Of a stretch of DNA of 8,067 bases, positions 1 through 6,161 are shown in pieces. Position 1 is the first letter of the stretch; every line of letters begins with the position of its first letter. The stretch spans positions 1 to 8,067 of the forward strand of contig SEBM01000158.1 of assembly GCA_004296145.1 (NCBI GenBank). Reading direction: 5' to 3'. The translations under genes were made by a program, and so were the position numbers. This stretch comes from Flavobacterium sp. Its GTDB lineage: Bacteria > Bacteroidota > Bacteroidia > Flavobacteriales > Flavobacteriaceae. A model generated the notes under the pieces. That model worked only from the letters and a program-made list of their open reading frames with translations, had not been told where the DNA came from and searched no databases.

Positions 1-186
1 ATTAGGCGACATGACTATCCTATGCCTGCCTTTAAATTCCAAGAGACAAATAATCCAAGCCTTGTGCTTAAAAGGCCGCAAAATGGTTTTGCCAGTCCCG
101 TGTAGTTGCCCACGATTGCCCAGCCATTTTCCTCGGGCTTTGGTTGCAATGATATCACCAAAAGGATTTACACGGTTTTGAAGCAT
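1..186 (-). CDS. Conserved uncharacterised protein, N-terminal 62 aa (runs off window)
   Basis: The minus strand is open from an ATG at 186-184 to the window edge, giving 62 codons that begin MLQNRVNPFGDIIATKARG. The run RVNPFG-x-I, then ARGxWxGNRGxLH, then WIICLLEFKGRxRxVM, matches from memory a conserved family of small uncharacterised bacterial proteins. That family usually continues with a Cys-rich AGHRPCAECRR-like segment, which would lie outside this window. I do not know its function. The ordinary, conserved character suggests host chromosome rather than island cargo, which fits its place outside the tRNA fragment. No Shine-Dalgarno sequence is visible upstream. The reading frame is clear; the family recognition is moderate. 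Confidence 0.75.
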   Translation of the reverse strand, partial: MLQNRVNPFGDIIATKARGKWLGNRGQLHGTGKTILRPFKHKAWIICLLEFKGRHRIVMSPN

Positions 187-279
187 TTAAGATTTTAGAT
201 GGATACTAAATATAAAAAGGTTTTATCACTTACTAAGCTAATCCTATTCTTTATTATCAACACAAAACCATTTAGAATC

Positions 280-307
280 AAAAAACCCCAGATTGCTCTG
301 AGGTTTT
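280..307 (-). terminator. Rho-independent terminator of the tRNA-Phe locus
   Basis: Read on the minus strand, AAAACCTCAGA (307-297) and TCTGGGGTTTT (292-282) form an 11-bp stem with one G-U pair around a 4-nt loop, followed by a run of six T (285-280). It begins 4 nt after the tRNA 3' end at 312, so it is the native terminator of that tRNA transcript and marks the chromosomal side of the island junction. Confidence 0.85.
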
Positions 308-311
308 AAAG

Positions 312-369
312 TGGTATGGGCCGGGATCGAACCGGCGACACATGGATTTTCAGTCCATTGCTCTACCAA
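312..369 (-). pseudogene. tRNA-Phe(GAA) 3' fragment; island attachment-site remnant
   Basis: The minus strand holds a tRNA from the D-loop to the discriminator base: D-loop TTGGTA (369-364), D-stem 3' strand GAGC (363-360), anticodon arm ATGGA-CTGAAAA-TCCAT with anticodon GAA (351-349), variable loop, a perfect T-arm GCCGG-TTCGATC-CCGGC (336-320), acceptor 3' strand CCATACC and discriminator A at 312. CCA is not encoded. Upstream of 369 the sequence should continue with the D-stem 5' strand GCTC and an acceptor 5' strand pairing with CCATACC; it does not, so this copy cannot fold as a whole tRNA. The break faces the integrase, which is the expected displaced att copy when an island inserts in the 3' part of a tRNA and supplies a replacement 3' end at its other side. 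The intact tRNA should lie beyond the right end of the window. Confidence 0.88.
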
Positions 370-425
370 TCTTTACAGCCTTTAAACCACATATTTTACT
401 TAATTGATATGATTTGCGCCATATA

Positions 426-1568
426 ATGCGCCAGATTATGTTTTCAGAACCAAAAATTATCCTAACCAATGACTTAAGCCAAAGAGGCTATGTAACCTTT
501 CATTTTAATGGAGTTAGATATCGAGAGTACAACGGTAAAAAGTTCAACCTCGATATTAATCCAAACCATTTCAAAACTTATAACGATAGATTAAGGCTTT
601 TCAAGAAGTTAGCCTTAGAAATCTCTAAGGCACTAGATAAGGGTTGGTACCCTCATAAAAAAGAAGAGAAAGTTGAGATAAAGACAACCCAAACTATTGA
701 TGTTGCCCTAAATTCTATTCTTCAAATCAAGCTCAATTCAGATTTAAGTTCTGGTTATAAAAACGACCTTAAAAAAATAGCCGAGCAATTTTGCAATTTT
801 CTCCCTGAAACTGAATTAATAAAACCAATTGACAAAATAGACCCATTATATATAGAAACCTTTCTAAACCAATTTAGCAGTACAGCCACCTATTATATGA
901 ACAAAAGAAGAGCGCTTAATGTATTTTTTTCAGAGTTTAAAAGGACAAAGTTGATAATGGATAACCCTGTGCAAGATTCATTAAAGAAAAAGTCAAAAGC
1001 TGTACTGCATAAAGTTTATTCTAAAGAACAATTGAAAGAAGTACTTGGATATTTGAAAAATAGCTACCCCAATTTACATTTATGTTGCTTATTAGCGTAT
1101 GGATGTTTTTTACGACCTCATCAAGAGGCTAGATTGATTTGCTTTAAACATATAAACGAGGACTGTACCAAGATTACACTTTCTGGCAATGAAAATAAAA
1201 GCAAACGAATTAGAGTTGTAAATATACCGCAGTATGTACGTGAAGAGTTAATTATAAGATTAGAAGCAAGTCAGAACATTAATCACAATATTCTAAGCAA
1301 TTCTAAAACTGCTTATAATCTAAGTTATTTAAACACCCAATGGTCTAGAGCAAAAAAGAAAATGACAGACCTGGGCATCTTACAAAAAGACCAAACCATC
1401 TATTCATTTCGGCACACTGCTGCTGTAAATGTTTACAATAAAACTAAAGACCTGCACATTTTACAACAACTTTTACAACATAGCAATATGATTGTAACGC
1501 TAAATTATTTAAGAGGCTTAGGGGAAATCAATGATGAAAGGTTAAAAGAAGTAATGCCTGAATTATAG
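426..1568 (+). CDS. Tyrosine recombinase / island integrase
   Basis: This is a site-specific recombinase that would catalyse island integration and excision at the neighbouring tRNA. Numbering here is from the TTG at 414. An N-terminal arm-binding-like beta region (about 14-50) is followed by a SAM-like core-binding domain (about 95-190) and a catalytic domain (about 200-384). Visible catalytic residues are Arg I at R234 in CFLRPHQEARL, a candidate lysine in NKSKRIRVV (262-264), box II SFRHTAA with R333, H356 in LLQHSNM, and the nucleophile Y365 in TLNYLRGL. The first position of the box II HxxR is Tyr (Y330). Length is normal for the family. The frame opens at TTG 414, but ATG 426 or ATG 438 is more likely; I took 426. 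It sits 56 nt from the truncated tRNA-Phe, the usual place for an island integrase, and converges with all cargo genes. Confidence 0.93.
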   Translation: MRQIMFSEPKIILTNDLSQRGYVTFHFNGVRYREYNGKKFNLDINPNHFKTYNDRLRLFKKLALEISKALDKGWYPHKKEEKVEIKTTQTIDVALNSILQIKLNSDLSSGYKNDLKKIAEQFCNFLPETELIKPIDKIDPLYIETFLNQFSSTATYYMNKRRALNVFFSEFKRTKLIMDNPVQDSLKKKSKAVLHKVYSKEQLKEVLGYLKNSYPNLHLCCLLAYGCFLRPHQEARLICFKHINEDCTKITLSGNENKSKRIRVVNIPQYVREELIIRLEASQNINHNILSNSKTAYNLSYLNTQWSRAKKKMTDLGILQKDQTIYSFRHTAAVNVYNKTKDLHILQQLLQHSNMIVTLNYLRGLGEINDERLKEVMPEL

Positions 1569-1575
1569 CCATCAC

Positions 1576-1633
1576 AGTATCCAGAATTCATTTGATTTCC
1601 TTTATTTAAGAGGGTTATTTGAGTTTTGGATAT
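1576..1633. repeat. 58-bp repeat, copy 1
   Basis: This is a direct copy of 6162-6219. The core 1595-1633 matches 38 of 39 bases (sole difference G1614 versus A6200) and the preceding 19 bases match 13 of 19. The ends form an imperfect inverted repeat: TATCCAGAA (1578-1586) faces TTTTGGATA (1624-1632), 8 of 9 pairing. It lies between the convergent 3' ends of the integrase and the GT51 gene. It could be an internal recombination site, a small non-autonomous element, or a structured terminator. Confidence 0.8.
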
Positions 1634-1650
1634 TGAATTATTTAAACAAA

Positions 1651-2952
1651 CTAATTGATTTTTTTGCTGTGCTCTTCATATAGGTATTTAAGTTTAGCCA
1701 TATCAAGACCAGATATTTTTTTGGCAAGGTAGTTAACTCGTTCCCAATCAATTCTGCCAGATATATTTGACAATCTCTCAACTAAAAAGAAAGCTTCCTC
1801 GATAGAAATTTTATAGTTACGCGGATTGCTGATATCTAGGTATTTTTTTAACGCTTCTGAAAGTCCCATTATATTATTTCCATATCTTACAGAAGCAATG
1901 TAAATTTTAATAATTTCCTCCTTAGTTAAGACTTGATTAAGCCATCTAGCCATAAAAAATTCTAAAATCTTACGCTTTAACTTATTTTGTCTTGTAGGAA
2001 TAAAAATCGTTCTTGACAATTGCATTTCCAATGTTGATGCGCCGCTTTTCAGTAATTTTAACTTTCTTTTTGCAATAGGGATTTGACTTAGTAAGGCTCT
2101 GAAAATGGATTTGTAATTCACTCCTTTGTGCTTCAGAAATTTTGTATCTTCAATCGCAATTAAGGTACTCTCCAAAATTTTATAATTAATATTTAATCTA
2201 TCGATTTCGATATAACTTAACCTTGCCCTATATAAAGAATATTCAAAGCTTTTATAAAGTTTAATATTCAGAATTTTGGACAAAAGAATAGAAAAGTGAA
2301 GTAAAACTGTCTCATTTCTATCTAACAAACTTATGCGATATGCATAATAGTATGAAACGATTAAAAGAAAAATTCCTGCTAGCCAAAATATGTTTGTGGT
2401 AGGCAAGCTAGTAAAGTCAATTTCAGTTAATCTCTTAAAATCGATAGTATAAAAGCCAAGTGTCCATAGATATCCGACTAAGAATAGGAATATCCAGAAT
2501 GGAACAGACTGAAATTTTAGCCATCCTGAAAAAAATTTAATATTAAAGGGGTTTGTTGCTCCTTCGATTCTATCTTTTGGCAGTGCCAATTGTACTGAAT
2601 GATAATCGAGCCCAAGCATAGCCCTCAATGTAACTACCTTTCTAGCGTTTATTGTTATTTCTTTTTGTAAGTCTGCAAAGTATTTGAGAAGAAATATTCC
2701 AATAAAATAAAGTAATATTGACAGAAATAAAACATTTTCAACCAGCATTTTGCCAAAATTAATTTTTTCGGCATTTAAAACGATAGTTACAATAGCTGTT
2801 ACAATACCAATCAAGATATTAGCAAATTGCGAGTATAATTTAGTTTGATTATTCGAAAGATTTTGGGCATTGCTTAGTTCTAACAATCCAATGTCTCTAT
2901 TTTGCTCATCTATTTTAGATAAGGGAAAGTATATTTGCGGCTTTTGACTCAA
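1651..2952 (-). CDS. Four-TM membrane protein with C-terminal GT51 peptidoglycan glycosyltransferase domain
   Basis: The C-terminal part (about 258-395) is a GT51 (MtgA/PBP1 type) lipid II polymerase domain. Motifs appear in order: AIEDTKFLKHKG (catalytic Glu equivalent E268), GASTLEMQLSRTIF (304-317), KRKILE (second Glu equivalent E331), and KEEIIKIYIASVRYGNNIMG (344-363). Both key glutamates are present, so activity is plausible. No transpeptidase domain follows. The N-terminal half is not that of a class A PBP: it has four predicted TM helices (about 43-60, 72-93, 148-167, 187-206) with a basic 54-residue loop between TM2 and TM3. Basic residues cluster in that loop (8 K/R) and after TM4 (9 K/R by residue 258), so N-terminus, loop and GT51 domain are predicted cytoplasmic. 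The start is TTG at 2952; a stop lies a few codons upstream and the first ATG is codon 69, inside TM1-2, so TTG is the only sensible start. First gene inside the left repeat. The domain call is firm; the biological role is unknown. Confidence 0.82.
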   Translation of the reverse strand: MSQKPQIYFPLSKIDEQNRDIGLLELSNAQNLSNNQTKLYSQFANILIGIVTAIVTIVLNAEKINFGKMLVENVLFLSILLYFIGIFLLKYFADLQKEITINARKVVTLRAMLGLDYHSVQLALPKDRIEGATNPFNIKFFSGWLKFQSVPFWIFLFLVGYLWTLGFYTIDFKRLTEIDFTSLPTTNIFWLAGIFLLIVSYYYAYRISLLDRNETVLLHFSILLSKILNIKLYKSFEYSLYRARLSYIEIDRLNINYKILESTLIAIEDTKFLKHKGVNYKSIFRALLSQIPIAKRKLKLLKSGASTLEMQLSRTIFIPTRQNKLKRKILEFFMARWLNQVLTKEEIIKIYIASVRYGNNIMGLSEALKKYLDISNPRNYKISIEEAFFLVERLSNISGRIDWERVNYLAKKISGLDMAKLKYLYEEHSKKIN

Positions 2953-3024
2953 GATAATTTTTCTTACAAGATTTTTTTATTAACAAGGTATTATTCTAAA
3001 CTCTAAAAAATTAAAAAATGGTGC

Positions 3025-3058
3025 ATCCAAAGTTTTATATAATTTTCGACATTTGGAT
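3025..3058. repeat. Intergenic palindrome with ATCCAAA/TTTGGAT arms
   Basis: Seven-base arms ATCCAAA (3025-3031) and TTTGGAT (3052-3058) surround a 20-nt AT-rich spacer in the gap between the 322-aa gene and the GT51 gene. The arms resemble the ends of the 58-bp repeat (ATCCAAAAC/GTTTTGGAT). It may be an operator, an mRNA hairpin or a decayed relative of that repeat. There is no T-run. Confidence 0.4.
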
Positions 3059-3081
3059 TTTGGTTCGTTTATAGATTTTGC

Positions 3082-4050
3082 CTACATCTTACATAAACTA
3101 CATCCTTCTAAATTAAAATCTTCTAAATATAGCACATCAAAATCCTTATTTTTCAAATTATAAGTCCACTTAAAATAATCTGAAATCTGCTTATATGCCA
3201 TGTCCTTCAGATTTTTATGCTCTTTCCAAAAATCTCTGAGTTTCTTTAATCCAAAATTTTTCAAGAAGTTTTCACTGACATTTTTTAATCCACCTTCCCT
3301 TATTCTTTCAGATATTAGGTTAATAATAAAACTGTCATCCTTTTTCAACAAGTAATCATATTTGGACAAACTTTGCATTGTGGAACCATAGCATAACCTA
3401 TCCCTCTTTTCTGCTAGCTCATTTACAGTGTCCAAGAAAATATCGTAATCAAAAACTCTTTCTAATTCAATATTATCAGTGCTCTTAGTAATCAGCCAAT
3501 GAAATTGATTTGCGGCATTATTTGATTGGCTAATGAAAATTGGGTCAATTTGGTATTTTAGCGGAAATATATCATTAAACGATTTGGTTAATATTTTATC
3601 ATTGATTTCACCTTTTTCATATCTCTCTACTGTGAAATTATTTATTTTAAACCAGTTTCTAATATCATTTACAAGTAACCTATGTTTATCTGCATCAATT
3701 TCTTGAAGTCTAACTACTGATTCTGGCATAAAGAAATTTTTAAATCCTTTTTTTAACGCTGAACAGTTTGAATTTTGGTGATATTTGACTTTACCTTTCA
3801 TTTCTAAGACATAATTTAAATTATCCACTCTATCAGGTACTTTGCGATATGTGGGAATGTAATTAGCATCGTCACTTAATATGGCTTTTTCCCTAAAAAG
3901 TTTTTTTAAATCAAATTGATTAAAGAAAAAGAACAAACGCTTGTCATTATAAATGTTTTTTAAAAAGAAATCTAATTCAATTCTTTCAAGGTCAGGTATT
4001 TCAGACATTAAGATTAATTGCCGGAAAGAGTTCTCTGTTAAAAATGCCAT
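3082..4050 (-). CDS. Uncharacterised 322-aa protein with YHxxxxC and C-terminal CxxC
   Basis: I do not recognise a characterised family. No signal peptide or TM helix is visible, so it is probably cytoplasmic. The most notable segment is VKYHQNSNCSALKKGFKNF (88-106) followed by MPESV, where Y90-H91-x4-C96 spaced from a hydrophobic/aromatic run looks like a conserved motif and possibly half of a metal site. The extreme C-terminus ends EGCSLCKM with C317-x2-C320, which could supply the rest of a zinc site. The middle is mixed helix and charged; residues 240-295 are rich in Lys, Glu and aromatic residues and likely helical. Start ATG 4050 is the first ATG of a long open frame. It lies 129 nt upstream of the GT51 gene on the same strand, so the two could be co-transcribed and functionally linked. 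The coding call is strong, the function open. Confidence 0.8.
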   Translation of the reverse strand: MAFLTENSFRQLILMSEIPDLERIELDFFLKNIYNDKRLFFFFNQFDLKKLFREKAILSDDANYIPTYRKVPDRVDNLNYVLEMKGKVKYHQNSNCSALKKGFKNFFMPESVVRLQEIDADKHRLLVNDIRNWFKINNFTVERYEKGEINDKILTKSFNDIFPLKYQIDPIFISQSNNAANQFHWLITKSTDNIELERVFDYDIFLDTVNELAEKRDRLCYGSTMQSLSKYDYLLKKDDSFIINLISERIREGGLKNVSENFLKNFGLKKLRDFWKEHKNLKDMAYKQISDYFKWTYNLKNKDFDVLYLEDFNLEGCSLCKM

Positions 4051-4144
4051 TTGTTTTGTGAAATTAAACTTATGATTGCTTTAAGGTTTTACCTCGGTTT
4101 ATGAGGGATAAATTTTTAAATAGTTTATAAGAAAATTATAAGCA

Positions 4145-4552
4145 TTATTCAATTGGAAGAACGAGTCTATTCTCGGGTTTAGATGACCATTGAACTTGCC
4201 AAGTTTTCCCATCAATTTGGTCTAATAAAATGAATGAGTAAATGTTCTGAGTTGCGTAAAGATTAAATCGTCCATTCTGCTCTTTTTCTTTAGGTACAAG
4301 AGATATAGAATTTAGATTTGTTTCAAATCGTTTATCATCTTCTGTATTATATTGGACTTGCCACATTTGACCTGTTCTAGTGTTTAGCTTAATAAAAGTC
4401 CACATATTTTGCGTTTGAAACAGTTGGAATACTGCATCATTATTTTTTACTGGTGCAGTTGCCTGAACTACAGTGTTTGTCTTGGTTTGACTATAACCTA
4501 TAGAAACTGTAATAGCTAAAATTAAGATTGTTAAATTTAATTTCTTATTCAT
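4145..4552 (-). CDS. Small secreted protein with two copies of a TQNxxxFIxL-WQVQ repeat
   Basis: The first 21 residues form a clear Sec signal peptide: MNKK, a hydrophobic stretch LNLTILILAITVSIG, then a likely cleavage after YS before QTKT. No lipobox cysteine is present, so the product is probably periplasmic or released. The mature part contains two related units: residues 42-68 (VFQLFQTQNMWTFIKLNTRTG, then WQVQ) and 96-122 (RFNLYATQNIYSFILLDQIDG, then WQVQ). Such WQVQ repeats occur from memory in small exported Bacteroidota proteins of unknown function. It is separated by 94 nt and 143 nt from its neighbours, so it may be its own transcription unit. A role in the island is not apparent; it might be a housekeeping-type passenger. 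Coding and export calls are strong. Confidence 0.85.
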   Translation of the reverse strand: MNKKLNLTILILAITVSIGYSQTKTNTVVQATAPVKNNDAVFQLFQTQNMWTFIKLNTRTGQMWQVQYNTEDDKRFETNLNSISLVPKEKEQNGRFNLYATQNIYSFILLDQIDGKTWQVQWSSKPENRLVLPIE

Positions 4553-4695
4553 ATGAGAGAGTTTACGAATACTAATATAACGTTCAATTTACTAATCTCA
4601 TAAGAAGTAAAGATTATGAACATTTTTTATAAAAAAATATCGACCCTGCCTAAATGGATAATATGTTTATAGATTGATTTATAAATTTTGGACAA

Positions 4696-5061
4696 CTAAT
4701 AATATCCTTTGCCAGCAATACAATGTCTAATCCCACCACTCGGGTTTTCCATATCTCCTATATATCTAGGTATGATGTGACAGTGAAAATGAAAAACTGT
4801 TTGCCCTGCAACTTCACCACAATTCATTCCAATATTATATCCATCAGGCTTTACTTCCTTCAATATTATTTTTTTTGCAAAATCTATCATTTCCACTAAA
4901 GCAAGTTTTTCATCATTCGTCAAATCAAAATAGTCTTTTCTCAATTCATTAGAAATGATTAAAAGATGACCTCTTGATACTGGATATCGGTCTCTTATGA
5001 TAAAAAAATATTTTCCTTGAAATATTTTATCTGCTTCAGGTATAGATGTAAAGTCTTTCAT
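4696..5061 (-). CDS. HIT-family nucleotide hydrolase/transferase
   Basis: This is a histidine-triad protein of 121 aa, close to the usual minimal HIT length. The signature HFHCHIIPR gives H91-x-H93-x-H95, with H93 the expected nucleophile. It is preceded by the family's G-x-N-x-G...GQTV run (YNIGMNCGEVAGQTVFH), whose Asn and Gln/Thr contact nucleotide phosphates. The N-terminal FFIIRDRYPVSRGHLLIIS strand pair is also typical. The tail ENPSGGIRHCIAGKGYY resembles a HIT subgroup ending in GGxRxxIPxKxxY. Known HIT enzymes act on NMP-X bonds: dinucleoside polyphosphates, nucleotide phosphoramidates or, in aprataxin, 5'-adenylated DNA. Its ATG (5061-5059) shares one base with the HNH stop (TAATG), so the pair is almost certainly translationally coupled and functionally linked. 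The substrate here is unknown. Confidence 0.93.
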   Translation of the reverse strand: MKDFTSIPEADKIFQGKYFFIIRDRYPVSRGHLLIISNELRKDYFDLTNDEKLALVEMIDFAKKIILKEVKPDGYNIGMNCGEVAGQTVFHFHCHIIPRYIGDMENPSGGIRHCIAGKGYY

Positions 5062-6086
5062 TAAAATGTCCCTATTAATTCAATATTAGGTTTCCATTGG
5101 TGTATCGAATTTTCTAAAGCTAAATTATATTGTTGCTCAAGAAATCTTTTTCTTTTTTCTTTGTCGTTCCCAGTTTGATTTATAATTGTTTCAGCCAATG
5201 GATGCTTACTTTCTATGTAAAATTCATTTCGATTATAGAGCCTTTCCAAAAATCGTCTCTCAGGAATTCTAGCCCTCTTGTCTCTATTAACTGAACCGTC
5301 AGTGAGAACAAGATTCCAGACACCATTTATATTTGCACCATTTTGATGGTGGTAACTCTTATTTAAATGTGGCAAAAAATGGTCAACTTCACAAATGTTA
5401 ATATCACTTCTGCTTATTGAAATATCTTGAAATGAGTAAAAGCATTTGCCCTTTTGATAACCATTCAAGGCATCCCTCACTGATGTTATGTCTACCCGAT
5501 TCAAAAATCTATTTTCAATGAAAAATAGAGCTTTATCTTCGTCGTACTGTACTTCAAGTAGGTTAGGATTAATTTTTAATGTCCAGGCAGTTTCTACCAA
5601 GCTCCATCTCGCCTCTACTTCTTGCTCCAGATTTTTATACTGAAATAAATCTTTAATTTTCAAGAGGTTATCAGTTATAACGATTTTTTTGCTGGTTGAG
5701 TTAAAATCTTTTTCATAAAATACATTTGGTATTATAGCACCATTCACGTTTTGGAATGCATCAACAACATTAACAAAACCATATTTTTCAGTTAAAGAAT
5801 ATAATTCTGACTGGTCAATTTCACCTTTTATATAATTTCTACAACTGTCTAAGAATTTACTAGAGGCAGAATTGCCCTGTTTATCGTTTTTATTCAAATG
5901 TTGAACTACGGAATCGGCAAAAGGAACAGCTAGTTGTTCCAAGGTTATATCTGTTTTTTGTTCTTGAATTAATTTTAGAAGCGACTTCGCAAAAGCAAAC
6001 TTATATGTAGCTGAATTTTTTCCAAATAAAATGATTGCTCTCCATTGTGATTCAAGCGAAGGGTCATTTAATTGAAAACTAGTCAT
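5061..6086 (-). CDS. HNH endonuclease-domain protein, partner of HIT gene
   Basis: This is a probable DNA nuclease of 341 aa from ATG 6086. An N-terminal region beginning MTSFQLNDPSLESQWRAIIL, then FGKNSATYKFAFAKSLL, is a mostly helical conserved-looking domain. The C-terminal HNH region contains KGKCFYSF (C215), CEVDHFLPHL (D235-H236, with H236 the expected general base), GVWNLVLTDGSVNRDK (N258, N267, K270) and IPERRFLERL. The zinc-ribbon cysteine pairs seen in many HNH enzymes are absent; only C215 remains, so it belongs to a non-zinc variant. The open frame extends 28 codons further to 6170, but that extension overlaps a promoter-like site and the 58-bp repeat, while the conserved domain begins at M29, so I chose 6086. 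It is the first gene of the HNH-HIT pair. Nuclease fold is well supported; target is unknown. Confidence 0.87.
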   Translation of the reverse strand: MTSFQLNDPSLESQWRAIILFGKNSATYKFAFAKSLLKLIQEQKTDITLEQLAVPFADSVVQHLNKNDKQGNSASSKFLDSCRNYIKGEIDQSELYSLTEKYGFVNVVDAFQNVNGAIIPNVFYEKDFNSTSKKIVITDNLLKIKDLFQYKNLEQEVEARWSLVETAWTLKINPNLLEVQYDEDKALFFIENRFLNRVDITSVRDALNGYQKGKCFYSFQDISISRSDINICEVDHFLPHLNKSYHHQNGANINGVWNLVLTDGSVNRDKRARIPERRFLERLYNRNEFYIESKHPLAETIINQTGNDKEKRKRFLEQQYNLALENSIHQWKPNIELIGTF

Positions 6087-6111
6087 TTTAAATTTTAGTG
6101 AGGTATTTTGG

Positions 6112-6139
6112 CGAATATAATAATTGTTTAATCCTTCAA
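6112..6139 (-). promoter_or_regulatory. Candidate Bacteroidota-type promoter for HNH-HIT
   Basis: On the minus strand TTG (6139-6137), a 17-nt spacer and TATATTCG (6119-6112) match the Bacteroidota -33 TTG / -7 TAnnTTTG pattern with one mismatch. It lies 25 nt upstream of the ATG at 6086, a suitable leader length. If real, it rules out the longer start at 6170. Such short AT-rich motifs arise by chance. Confidence 0.35.
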
Positions 6140-6161
6140 AGCAGTAAATGTTTAAGTAAAG

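Noticed and set aside
312..392. A complete tRNA-Phe gene
   Set aside because: The anticodon and T arms are perfect, but the D-stem 5' strand and the acceptor 5' strand cannot be found upstream of 369; the bases there do not pair with CCATACC.
1651..2952. Ordinary class A PBP or MtgA housekeeping enzyme
   Set aside because: There is no transpeptidase domain, four TM helices replace the usual single anchor, and the gene lies in an integrase-linked island.
4666..4685. Terminator after the HIT gene (TTTATA/TATAAA stem)
   Set aside because: The stem is only six A-T pairs with no T-run, not distinguishable from AT-rich background.
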